The notes below the pieces were generated by a model. The model saw nothing but the letters and a program-made list of their open reading frames with translations, did not search any database and was not told the origin of the DNA. Below, piece after piece: positions 1 to 5,289 of a DNA stretch of 5,289 nt. Position 1 is the stretch's first letter. The number at the start of each line of letters is the position of its first letter. A program made the position numbers and the translations under genes. Source of the DNA: Halieaceae bacterium (GTDB lineage Bacteria > Pseudomonadota > Gammaproteobacteria > Pseudomonadales > Halieaceae); contig QXYP01000044.1 in assembly GCA_009886815.1 (NCBI GenBank), positions 736-6,024 on the forward strand, written 5' to 3'.

Positions 1-2
1 CG

Positions 3-431
3 CGGGACGCCCCGCAGGTAATGTCCGCTGAAGAGGCGGCTGACCTTCCGACAATGGCTTCCTGGCCCGCCTTTTTTAATGAGCTAGGGCTGGTCGGAAT
101 TACGCAAAGCGTGGCGCTACATTGTGAGTTGGTTGCGGTGCGAGGGCGTCGGCTTGAGTTTGTATTGGATAGTAATAACGCCTCACTTTTTCAAGAGCGC
201 CAAGTCGCGGCTTTCGAAATGGCCTTTAACCAACTTTTGGCAATGCCGGTAGAGGTCTCGGTCGTGGTTGGGCAAGTGGGTGATTCAACGCCCTTTCAGT
301 TACGCCAGTTGCAAGCCGCTGAACGCCAGCACGAAGCAGAGGTGGCACTTGAACAAGATCCTCAATTGGCGGCGCTGCTGGTTGAGTTTGACGGTACTGT
401 CATAGATGGCAGTATCAGACCCAGACAATGA
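3..431 (+). CDS. dnaX: DNA polymerase III subunit gamma/tau, C-terminal part (5' end outside window)
   Basis: This is the 3' end of dnaX, the clamp-loader subunit that joins the polymerase III cores and the helicase at the replication fork. The reading frame stays open to the left edge (RDAPQV precedes the first visible Met), so the ATG at 21 is an internal codon and not a start. The 142 visible residues match tau domain V, the part that in E. coli binds the polymerase alpha subunit. They show a W-x-x-F start (WPAFFNELGL), alternating beta strands (RLEFVLDS, VEVSVVVGQ), a charged helix (LQAAERQHEAEVALEQD) and the conserved ending DGSIRP before TGA. The ATPase domains and any programmed frameshift site that makes gamma lie upstream and cannot be seen. 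ybaB follows after 12 bases, the usual dnaX-ybaB-recR order. Identity is firm from ending and context. Confidence 0.93.
   Translation, partial: RDAPQVMSAEEAADLPTMASWPAFFNELGLVGITQSVALHCELVAVRGRRLEFVLDSNNASLFQERQVAAFEMAFNQLLAMPVEVSVVVGQVGDSTPFQLRQLQAAERQHEAEVALEQDPQLAALLVEFDGTVIDGSIRPRQ
388..415 (+). promoter_or_regulatory. Possible internal promoter for ybaB-recR
   Basis: TTGACG (388-393) matches five of six positions of the sigma-70 -35 consensus. Sixteen bases later CAGTAT (410-415) matches only three positions of the -10 consensus, though these include the important second A and last T. Transcription would start near 421-424 and give a leader of about 20 bases before ybaB. A promoter inside the end of dnaX would let ybaB and recR be expressed apart from the polymerase subunit. 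The -10 is weak, so this is only a proposal. Confidence 0.25.
395..414. promoter_or_regulatory. Candidate LexA-type (SOS) operator inside the dnaX 3' end
   Basis: The 20-bp sequence TACTGTCATAGATGGCAGTA has perfect inverted arms, TACTG (395-399) and CAGTA (410-414), ten bases apart. This is the arm sequence and spacing of the E. coli LexA consensus. The stricter core CTGT-N8-ACAG has one mismatch (GCAG), and the centre is not the usual alternating TA run. It ends 29 bases before the ybaB ATG at 444. A -35-like TTGACG (388-393) precedes it, and a weak -10-like CAGTAT (410-415) follows at 16-bp spacing, so the box would sit across a promoter. It is coding sequence for dnaX, so chance remains possible. 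I found no other box of this kind in the window. Confidence 0.35.
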
Positions 432-443
432 CGAGTGAATAGT

Positions 444-761
444 ATGAAAATTGGTAACTTGATGAAGCAGGCCCAGCAAATGCAGGAGGATCTTGCAAAA
501 GCACAGGAAAGCGTCAAGGCAGTTGAGGTCACTGGCGAAGCTGGGGCCGGTTTGGTGAAGGTGCGTATGAAGGGTGATATGGCCGTTGCGGGGGTCGAAA
601 TTGATCCCTCTTTAATGCAAGAGCCTCAGGAGATTTTAGAAGATCTGTTGGCGGCCGCCGTTAACGACGCCGTGCGTCGTGCGCAGTCAGCTGCTCAAGA
701 ATGCATGGCCTCTGTTACCGCGGGTATAAGCCTTCCAGATGGCTTTAAGATGCCTATATAA
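444..761 (+). CDS. ybaB: YbaB/EbfC family nucleoid-associated protein
   Basis: A 105-residue protein of the YbaB/EbfC family: small homodimeric DNA-binding proteins associated with the nucleoid, whose gene is nearly always placed between dnaX and recR. Diagnostic features are the N-terminal helix [14 protein letters not shown] (4-17), the central strand region [16 protein letters not shown] (29-44), VEIDPSLM (51-58), the helix with NDAVRRAQ (74-81) and the ending [10 protein letters not shown] chose ATG 444 because ACGAG lies eight bases upstream as a weak ribosome site and because family members begin close to GNLMKQ. A GTG at 435 would add three residues but has no good ribosome site. The stop is 11 bases before recR. 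Family known to bind DNA as a dimer; the precise cellular role is not settled. Confidence 0.95.
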   Translation: MKIGNLMKQAQQMQEDLAKAQESVKAVEVTGEAGAGLVKVRMKGDMAVAGVEIDPSLMQEPQEILEDLLAAAVNDAVRRAQSAAQECMASVTAGISLPDGFKMPI

Positions 762-772
762 GTTATTGATAA

Positions 773-1384
773 ATGAAGCTTTCTCCGTCCATTAACGATC
801 TTATAGAGGCTCTGCGCTGCTTGCCTGGGGTGGGTCCAAAGTCGGCTCAACGTATGACATTGCATCTGTTAGAGCGAGACCGGGAAGGCGGCGAAGCGCT
901 GGCGGGCGCATTGTCTGCGGCGCTTGAGCGCGTGGGGCGCTGTCAGTCTTGCAGAAACTTCACTGAGCTCGAACTTTGCGAGCTATGTTCTGATCCCCGT
1001 CGAGATCACGGTCTATTGTGTGTGGTTGAGGCACCGGGTGATGTCATGGCGCTTGAGCAGACGGCCAGTTTTCGGGGGTTGTATTTTGTACTCATGGGGC
1101 ACCTGTCTCCGATCGACGGTATTGGCCCTGAGGATATTGGTCTCGATCGTCTGGATGAGCGATTTCGCTCCCAAGCCATCCGAGAAGTGATCCTGGCGAC
1201 TAACCCAACCGTCGAGGGTGAGGCTACGGCATTTTATATTGCCCAGCGGGCCCAGCAGCAGAACATTGCCGTTACCAGAATCGCCCATGGAGTCCCTTTA
1301 GGGGGTGAGCTTGAATACCTTGATGCTTCGACCCTGGCGCATGCGCTGAGTGGTCGCACGCCATTGCAGGGAGAGAGCTCTTGA
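773..1384 (+). CDS. recR: Recombination mediator protein RecR
   Basis: RecR works with RecO (and RecF) to load RecA on SSB-coated single-stranded DNA during gap repair. The 203 residues fit the family length of about 200. In order: a helix-hairpin-helix with [12 protein letters not shown] (17-28), a four-cysteine zinc finger C57-x2-C60 and C69-x2-C72, then a Toprim domain with VVEAPGDV (84-91), [11 protein letters not shown] (109-119) and [12 protein letters not shown] (142-153). The C-terminal GGELEYLD (178-184) is also typical. All expected zinc ligands are present. The ATG at 773 follows an in-frame TAA at once, so no longer start exists. No convincing Shine-Dalgarno precedes it; the upstream bases are AT-rich, so translation may depend on coupling with ybaB 11 bases upstream. 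Its TGA overlaps the rnd start. Confidence 0.97.
   Translation: MKLSPSINDLIEALRCLPGVGPKSAQRMTLHLLERDREGGEALAGALSAALERVGRCQSCRNFTELELCELCSDPRRDHGLLCVVEAPGDVMALEQTASFRGLYFVLMGHLSPIDGIGPEDIGLDRLDERFRSQAIREVILATNPTVEGEATAFYIAQRAQQQNIAVTRIAHGVPLGGELEYLDASTLAHALSGRTPLQGESS
1368..1375 (+). promoter_or_regulatory. Ribosome binding site for rnd
   Basis: AGGGAGAG at the end of recR contains the Shine-Dalgarno core AGGGAG (1368-1373), seven bases before the TTG at 1381. Its strength and spacing decide for the rare TTG start, which shares four bases with the recR stop codon. Confidence 0.7.
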
Positions 1385-2526
1385 GTGCTGAGTACCTAGA
1401 TGATTCCTTCCATTGGGTGAGGGATGGCAAGGCGCTTGAAGATATGGCTGCGCTGATTGCACAACAAAGCTTCGTGGCGGTGGATACAGAATTTAGGCGT
1501 CGGGATACATTTTATCCCGAGGTAGCCCTGCTGCAACTCGCAGCGGCGGGGCAGTGTTGGCTGATTGATCCTCTGACCCTCACCGATACGAAGCCGTTGC
1601 AAGCACTCTTTGATCAGACCAACCTGGTCAAGGTACTGCATAGTGCCAGTGAAGACTTGGAGGTTTTTGAGCGCTGGCTGGGCGTTCTTCCCCGACCCAT
1701 AGTCGATACCCAAAAGGCCGCAGCCATGTTGGGGATGGGCTTTGGGTTGAGTTATCGAGATTTGGTGCGCGATTTGTTGCGCATTGATGTCGCCAAAGAC
1801 GAGACTCAATCAGATTGGTTGATACGTCCGCTCACCCAGGCGCAGTGTCAATACGCCATGCAGGACGTGACTTTTTTAGCCCAATGCTGGCCCATACTTG
1901 AGGCTAGGGCAGAAGCTTGTGGCCATTTACCCTGGATTCTTGAGGAGAGCGGGGGAATGGTGACCGGTGGCCGGGGTCCCTTGGCAAAGTTCAAATCGGC
2001 TTGGAAGCTTAGCCCTCAGCAGCTGGCAGTCTTACTAGACTTAATTGATTGGCGAGAATCTCAAGCTCGACGTCGAGATCGACCTCGCAATTGGATTTTG
2101 CACGACAAGGTGATTCAGGATATTGCGAAAAAAATCCCCACTTCAATGCCGCAGTTAGCCGATTCTGAGGGCATGCCTGCCGGCGTTTTACGCAGGGAGG
2201 GAAAGCAATTGGTGGCGCTTATTGCGGCTGCGTGTGAGCGGGCGTTGAGCGACCCCCCAACAGCGATACCGGCCCCGGCCAATAGTCGAGTACGAAAGCT
2301 GGCCAAGTCTTTGACACCTGCTATGGCTTCCTTGGCATCTGAGCTCGGTATGAATGTGGAAATATTAATGCCCTCCCGAGAGCTTGAAATGCTCGCAAGC
2401 TTTGCCACGGGTGAGGGTTTATTGCCACGCCCGGCGCATTGGCAGGGTTGGCGTCACTCCGCGGTAATTAAGCCGCTAGAGCTTGAGGCGCAGCGGTTAC
2501 TTGGAGAGCAAAACCATGCTGGTTGA
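1381..2526 (+). CDS. rnd: Ribonuclease D
   Basis: RNase D is a 3'-to-5' exoribonuclease that trims tRNA precursors and other small structured RNAs. At 381 residues it is close to the E. coli enzyme (375). The DEDDy exonuclease domain spans about 10-190. Motif I is VDTEF with D35 and E37, motif II is [10 protein letters not shown] with D92, and motif III is QYAMQDV with Y158 and D162, so all catalytic residues are kept. The [13 protein letters not shown] stretch (139-151) is also typical. An HRDC nucleic-acid-binding domain follows at about 207-287 ([20 protein letters not shown]), then a second HRDC-like C-terminal part. The start is TTG in a TTGA overlap with recR, supported by a good ribosome site; no nearby ATG would keep motif I's first strand. 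ycgL starts within its last 11 bases. In several gammaproteobacteria rnd and ycgL are neighbours. Confidence 0.95.
   Translation: MSAEYLDDSFHWVRDGKALEDMAALIAQQSFVAVDTEFRRRDTFYPEVALLQLAAAGQCWLIDPLTLTDTKPLQALFDQTNLVKVLHSASEDLEVFERWLGVLPRPIVDTQKAAAMLGMGFGLSYRDLVRDLLRIDVAKDETQSDWLIRPLTQAQCQYAMQDVTFLAQCWPILEARAEACGHLPWILEESGGMVTGGRGPLAKFKSAWKLSPQQLAVLLDLIDWRESQARRRDRPRNWILHDKVIQDIAKKIPTSMPQLADSEGMPAGVLRREGKQLVALIAAACERALSDPPTAIPAPANSRVRKLAKSLTPAMASLASELGMNVEILMPSRELEMLASFATGEGLLPRPAHWQGWRHSAVIKPLELEAQRLLGEQNHAG
2503..2508 (+). promoter_or_regulatory. Ribosome binding site for ycgL
   Basis: GGAGAG at the end of rnd lies seven to nine bases before the ATG at 2516. It supports this start over the in-frame TTG at 2483, which has no comparable site. 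Confidence 0.6.
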
Positions 2527-2782
2527 AGTCTTTCGAAGCTCCCGTAAGCAAGACACCTATTTGTATCTTCCCAGAGGCGCCATCTTTGAGGAGCTACCTG
2601 AGGTACTTCGTCAGACATTTGGCGCCCCCGAGCTGGCCCTGTCTTTGAATCTGACCGCCGAGCGCAAGTTGGCCCGTTACGATACCGAAGAAGTGCTGAA
2701 GGCGCTCAGTCAGCAGGGTTTTTTCCTTCAGTTGCCCCCGGGCTCGCCCTCAGAGGCTGCAGAGGTGCCAGGTGCTGACTAG
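2516..2782 (+). CDS. ycgL: YcgL domain-containing protein
   Basis: A small soluble protein of 88 residues from the YcgL family, a compact alpha/beta fold of unknown function found mainly in gammaproteobacteria. Family features are the start [17 protein letters not shown] (3-19), a helix with LPEVLRQTFGAPELAL, then LTAERKLARYDTEEVLKAL and the strongly typical GFFLQLPPG near the end. No enzyme active site is recognisable. The ATG at 2516 overlaps the end of rnd by 11 bases and has GGAGAG upstream. An in-frame TTG at 2483 would add an 11-residue extension ([11 protein letters not shown]) resembling the longer N terminus of E. coli YcgL (MPKPGILKSKS), so the longer form is not excluded. The gene overlaps the following membrane protein gene by 11 bases. 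Placement with rnd suggests, but does not show, a link to RNA metabolism. Confidence 0.9.
   Translation: MLVEVFRSSRKQDTYLYLPRGAIFEELPEVLRQTFGAPELALSLNLTAERKLARYDTEEVLKALSQQGFFLQLPPGSPSEAAEVPGAD
2761..2765 (+). promoter_or_regulatory. Ribosome binding site for the membrane protein gene
   Basis: AGAGG lies six bases before the GTG at 2772, within the end of ycgL. It favours the GTG over the in-frame ATG at 2802, which would cut into the first membrane segment. Confidence 0.5.
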
Positions 2783-3197
2783 CCAATCCTATGTGGTCGC
2801 CATGGTCTGTTACAACGCCGCAGGCGTCATATCCTTGCTGCTAATTCAACGATTTTGGCTGGCTTCATTGCCCGGTATTTACAGGCGTTTGTTGCTGGGC
2901 CTGTTGGTCGCATTGCTGTTAACGCCGGTAATGCCCGGGCCCGAATCGGAGTCCTTGGCGCCGGCGCTTATTGTGGCGCTGTTCAATGCGGCTTTTGTTG
3001 ATGGCTGGTCATCGGCACGTTATGCGGTATGGGTATTACTGTCTAGCAGCGCACTGTGTATGGCCTTGGCGGCTTTATCGCTTTGGTTTTTTCCATTGAA
3101 GCCCCGCACATCGCCACAGGGCTATGCATCCAATAATCCACCTTCCGGCGTACAACCGGACAATTTCCAATCCACTCAACACCGAGATATCTCATGA
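2772..3197 (+). CDS. Small integral membrane protein of unknown function
   Basis: I do not recognise this 141-residue protein. It has about four hydrophobic segments: 7-26 (SYVVAMVCYNAAGVISLLLI), 38-54 (LLLGLLVALLL core), 61-77 and 83-107 (ending LSLWFF). The loop after the first segment carries R27, R38 and R39 and is probably cytoplasmic; the acidic loop PESES between segments two and three would then face the periplasm. A polar tail of about 30 residues rich in P, S, N and Q (112-141) follows and looks disordered; its side is uncertain because the flanking K110 and R112 argue against the periplasm. No catalytic motif or signal peptide cleavage site is evident. The GTG start overlaps ycgL by 11 bases, and the stop shares ATGA with the MoxR gene, so it is translated with that unit and may work with it. 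That partnership is inference. Confidence 0.75.
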   Translation: MLTSQSYVVAMVCYNAAGVISLLLIQRFWLASLPGIYRRLLLGLLVALLLTPVMPGPESESLAPALIVALFNAAFVDGWSSARYAVWVLLSSSALCMALAALSLWFFPLKPRTSPQGYASNNPPSGVQPDNFQSTQHRDIS

Positions 3198-4039
3198 AAT
3201 TTACTGGTACCGAACGTTACGTAGCCACCGATGATCTTCGCATGGCGGTCAATGCTGCCGTCAACCTTGAGCGCCCTTTACTCATCAAAGGTGAGCCCGG
3301 CACAGGTAAGACTATGCTGGCCGAGGAAGTGGCTGCAGGTTTGGGTATGCGTCTTATTCAATGGCATATCAAGTCCACCACCAAGGCGCAGCAAGGTCTC
3401 TACGAGTACGATGCGGTGTCTCGTCTTAGAGACTCCCAGCTTGGTGATGGCAAGGTTCAAGACATTGCCAACTACATTAAAAAAGGCAAGTTGTGGGAAG
3501 CCTTTGACGCCGATGAGCAAGTGGTTTTGCTCATTGACGAGGTTGATAAGGCTGACATTGAATTTCCCAACGACTTGCTGGTAGAGCTCGATCGCATGGA
3601 GTTTTTTGTTTATGAGACGGGAGAGACTATCAAAGCGAGGCAGCGGCCGATCATTATCATTACGTCAAATAATGAGAAAGAATTACCCGATGCCTTTCTA
3701 CGTCGCTGTTTCTTTCACTTCATTAACTTTCCTGACCGGGACACAATGCGTGAAATCATCGACGTGCATCATCCCAGCATTACCCAGGACCTTGTAGCGG
3801 AGGCGCTTGAGGTATTTTTTGAACTGCGTTCAATTCCTGGACTCAAGAAAAAGCCCTCCACGTCAGAGCTGATTGACTGGCTGAAGCTGCTTATGGCTGA
3901 TGAGATTCCCGACGAGGTTCTGAAGAATAGAGATCCTACCAAGGCTATTCCACCGCTCTATGGCGCCTTGTTAAAAAATGAGCAGGACGTGCAGTTGCTC
4001 GAGCGACTAGCGTTCATGCATCGGCGAGAAACGCGTTAA
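3194..4039 (+). CDS. MoxR-family AAA+ ATPase
   Basis: A cytoplasmic AAA+ ATPase of 281 residues, a usual MoxR size. Visible motifs are Walker A GEPGTGKT (33-40), Walker B VLLIDEVD (111-118, with D115 and E116), sensor 1 in ITSNNEKELPDAFLRRC (N159 or N160) and the arginine-finger candidates R170/R171. The C-terminal lid has KKPSTSELIDWLK (219-231), where many MoxR proteins carry a sensor-2 arginine; none is obvious here. MoxR ATPases pair with VWA proteins to activate or insert cofactors into clients, and the gene directly downstream encodes such a partner. It may belong to the proteobacterial PA2707-type or CoxD-like branch; I cannot separate these by eye. ATG 3194 forms an ATGA overlap with the membrane gene, with GAG seven bases upstream. 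The family call is firm, the client unknown. Confidence 0.93.
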   Translation: MKFTGTERYVATDDLRMAVNAAVNLERPLLIKGEPGTGKTMLAEEVAAGLGMRLIQWHIKSTTKAQQGLYEYDAVSRLRDSQLGDGKVQDIANYIKKGKLWEAFDADEQVVLLIDEVDKADIEFPNDLLVELDRMEFFVYETGETIKARQRPIIIITSNNEKELPDAFLRRCFFHFINFPDRDTMREIIDVHHPSITQDLVAEALEVFFELRSIPGLKKKPSTSELIDWLKLLMADEIPDEVLKNRDPTKAIPPLYGALLKNEQDVQLLERLAFMHRRETR

Positions 4040-4043
4040 GGGG
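4038..4043 (+). promoter_or_regulatory. Ribosome binding site for the VWA gene
   Basis: AAGGGG, starting within the TAA of the ATPase gene, is eight bases before the ATG at 4052. It fixes this start and suggests efficient translation of the VWA partner from the same mRNA. Confidence 0.65.
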
Positions 4044-4051
4044 CAGCTGCC

Positions 4052-5227
4052 ATGTTGGTGAATTTTTTTCATGGTTTAAAAGACGCCGGAGTGCCAGTCA
4101 CTCCGCGGGAGCTTCTAGACCTGCTGCTGGCGATGAGGCGCAATTTAGCCTTTGCTGACATCGATGCTTTTTACAACCTGTCTAGAGCCGTGATGGTCAA
4201 AGACGAAAAATATTATGACCGTTTTGATCGAGCCTTCGGACTGCACTTTCGCGAGTTGGAAAACCTGGACGATGTTATTGAAGCCTTAATTCCCGATGAT
4301 TGGCTGCGATCAGAGTTTATCAAGCAGCTGTCTGATGAGGAGAAGGAAAAAATCGAATCTCTAGGAGGCCTGGAGAAACTGATTGAAACCTTTAAGGAGC
4401 GGCTTGAAGAACAGAAGAAAAAGCATAAAGGCGGTAATAAATGGATAGGTACTGAGGGCACGTCGCCCTTTGGTAACGATGGTTACAACCCTGAGGGCAT
4501 CCGTGTTGGTGGTGACGGCAAAAGTAAGCGTGCGGTCAAGGTTTGGGACCGGCGAGACTTTAAAAATTACGACGATGGTGTTGAGCTGGGTACCCGCAAC
4601 ATCAAGGTGGCTCTGCGGCGCCTGCGAAAGTTTGCCCGTACAGGTGCGGCAGATGAGCTCGATCTCGATGACACAATAAGCTCCACCGCCCGTAATGCGG
4701 GAATGCTAGATATAAAAATGGTTCCCGAGCGACACAATGCAGTTAAGGTTTTATTGTTTCTTGATGTGGGCGGCTCCATGGACCCGCACATTAAGGTCTG
4801 TGAGGAATTGTTCTCTGCAGCCCATACGGAATTTAAGCACCTTGAATATTTTTATTTTCATAATTTTCTCTATGAGAGCGTATGGAAAAACAATATCCGT
4901 CGTCATAACCAGCGCACCGCCACCCTCGATTTAATGCACAAATACGGTCACGACTACAAAGTTGTCATTGTCGGTGACGCTTCAATGTCACCTTACGAGA
5001 TTGTTCAGCCCGGTGGCTCGGTAGAGCACTGGAATGAAGAAGCCGGGGAGTCTTGGTTGCGTCGAATGCGAGAGACCTACAGCAAGTGCGTTTGGCTCAA
5101 TCCTGTACCTAAGGACGAATGGCAGTACACGCAATCGATTGGCATCACCAACCAGCTGATGGAGGGGAATATGTTTCCGCTCACCCTTGGCGGACTCGAA
5201 GACGCGATGGGTTTTCTCGGCAAGTGA
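4052..5227 (+). CDS. VWA domain-containing protein, CoxE-like (COG3825-type), partner of the MoxR ATPase
   Basis: A 391-residue soluble protein, without signal peptide or membrane segment, that fits the CoxE-like VWA proteins encoded next to MoxR ATPases. The N-terminal part (1-90) is helical. Residues 93-127 are highly charged and likely coiled (SDEEKEKIESL to QKKKHKGG), followed by a glycine-rich linker with TSPFGNDGYNPEGIRVGG (137-154) that I recall as typical of this family. The VWA domain covers about 230-391: strand VKVLLFLDVGGSM (231-243), T289/T291 in QRTATLDLM, and VVIVGDASMSPYE (304-316) with D309. The metal site reads D238-x-G240-x-S242 instead of the usual D-x-S-x-S. The C-terminal VWLNPVPKDEWQYTQS (347-362) is also typical of these proteins. 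Start supported by AAGGGG; 12 bases separate it from the ATPase gene. It probably links the ATPase to a client; which one is unknown. Confidence 0.9.
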   Translation: MLVNFFHGLKDAGVPVTPRELLDLLLAMRRNLAFADIDAFYNLSRAVMVKDEKYYDRFDRAFGLHFRELENLDDVIEALIPDDWLRSEFIKQLSDEEKEKIESLGGLEKLIETFKERLEEQKKKHKGGNKWIGTEGTSPFGNDGYNPEGIRVGGDGKSKRAVKVWDRRDFKNYDDGVELGTRNIKVALRRLRKFARTGAADELDLDDTISSTARNAGMLDIKMVPERHNAVKVLLFLDVGGSMDPHIKVCEELFSAAHTEFKHLEYFYFHNFLYESVWKNNIRRHNQRTATLDLMHKYGHDYKVVIVGDASMSPYEIVQPGGSVEHWNEEAGESWLRRMRETYSKCVWLNPVPKDEWQYTQSIGITNQLMEGNMFPLTLGGLEDAMGFLGK

Positions 5228-5249
5228 GGGTGTAGGGCTGCTACATCAC
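5224..5249 (+). terminator. Weak hairpin after the VWA gene, possible end of transcription
   Basis: TGTAG (5231-5235) pairs with CTACA (5241-5245) around a five-base loop GGCTG. The stem can be extended by GTGA (5224-5227, including the stop codon) with TCAC (5246-5249), leaving GGG as a bulge. No T-run follows, so it is not a typical intrinsic terminator. The rest of the 62 bases to the window edge shows no gene start or RNA gene that I can support. Confidence 0.25.
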
Positions 5250-5289
5250 TGATATTGGTCCAGCCTAGCCGCTTAGTGGGTGTTAGCCA

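Noticed and set aside
751..772. AT-rich TATATAAG before recR as a -10 promoter element
   Set aside because: No matching -35 was seen at proper spacing, and a transcript from here would start almost at the recR ATG.
1396..1809. Long open frame of 137 codons on the minus strand inside rnd
   Set aside because: It lies opposite the conserved catalytic domain of RNase D, its translation resembles no family I know, and it has no supporting context.
2066..2077. Perfect 12-bp palindrome CTCGACGTCGAG in rnd
   Set aside because: It lies in codons for an arginine-rich stretch of the HRDC domain, where CGN codons create such symmetry, and no second copy or promoter is near.
3096..3128. Possible promoter TTGAAG/TATGCA ahead of the MoxR gene
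   Set aside because: The spacing is 21 bases and the -10 match is poor, so it does not differ from background.
3144..3160. Inverted repeat TCCGG/CCGGA near the end of the membrane protein gene
   Set aside because: The five-base stem with a seven-base loop and no T-run is too weak for a terminator and sits inside coding sequence.
4213..4461. Serine-rich open frame on the minus strand inside the VWA gene
   Set aside because: Its composition is the mirror of the Glu/Lys-rich coiled segment of the real gene, as expected for a shadow frame.
5250..5289. Final bases ending in CCA as the 3' end of a tRNA
   Set aside because: No T-loop motif or acceptor stem pairing can be found in the bases available.

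Overview
The window looks like a piece of a gammaproteobacterial chromosome with roughly half G+C. The evidence is the order dnaX-ybaB-recR, a gamma/tau C-terminal domain ending in the typical SIRP motif, and a YcgL-family gene directly after rnd, a family known mainly from gammaproteobacteria. A marine or environmental lineage related to Cellvibrionales or Pseudomonadales is my guess; nothing in the window proves it. All eight genes are on the plus strand and packed almost without gaps, with no insertion sequence, phage gene, RNA gene or CRISPR array.

The left third (1-1384) is the conserved DNA replication and repair block. It holds the 3' end of dnaX (polymerase III tau/gamma subunit, cut by the window edge), ybaB (nucleoid-associated protein) and recR (RecFOR recombination mediator). 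Inside the last codons of dnaX, just before ybaB, lies a 20-bp sequence with the exact half-sites of the E. coli LexA box, next to a -35-like hexamer. It is the most interesting regulatory signal here.

The middle (1381-2782) is rnd (RNase D, 3' exoribonuclease) followed by ycgL, a small protein of unknown function that often accompanies rnd. The rnd gene begins with TTG inside the recR stop codon, and ycgL begins inside the end of rnd, so translation is probably coupled.

The right half (2772-5227) holds an unrecognised small membrane protein, a MoxR-family AAA+ ATPase and a VWA-domain protein of the CoxE-like type (COG3825-like). MoxR/VWA pairs act as chaperone-like machines that mature or activate client proteins (CbbQ/CbbO, NorQ/NorD, CoxD/CoxE, RavA/ViaA). 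No obvious client enzyme is visible, and the membrane gene shares an ATGA overlap with the ATPase gene, so it is the nearest candidate partner. The VWA metal site has the altered motif D-x-G-x-S, and the ATPase lacks an obvious sensor-2 arginine. After the VWA gene come 62 bases with a small hairpin and no gene.
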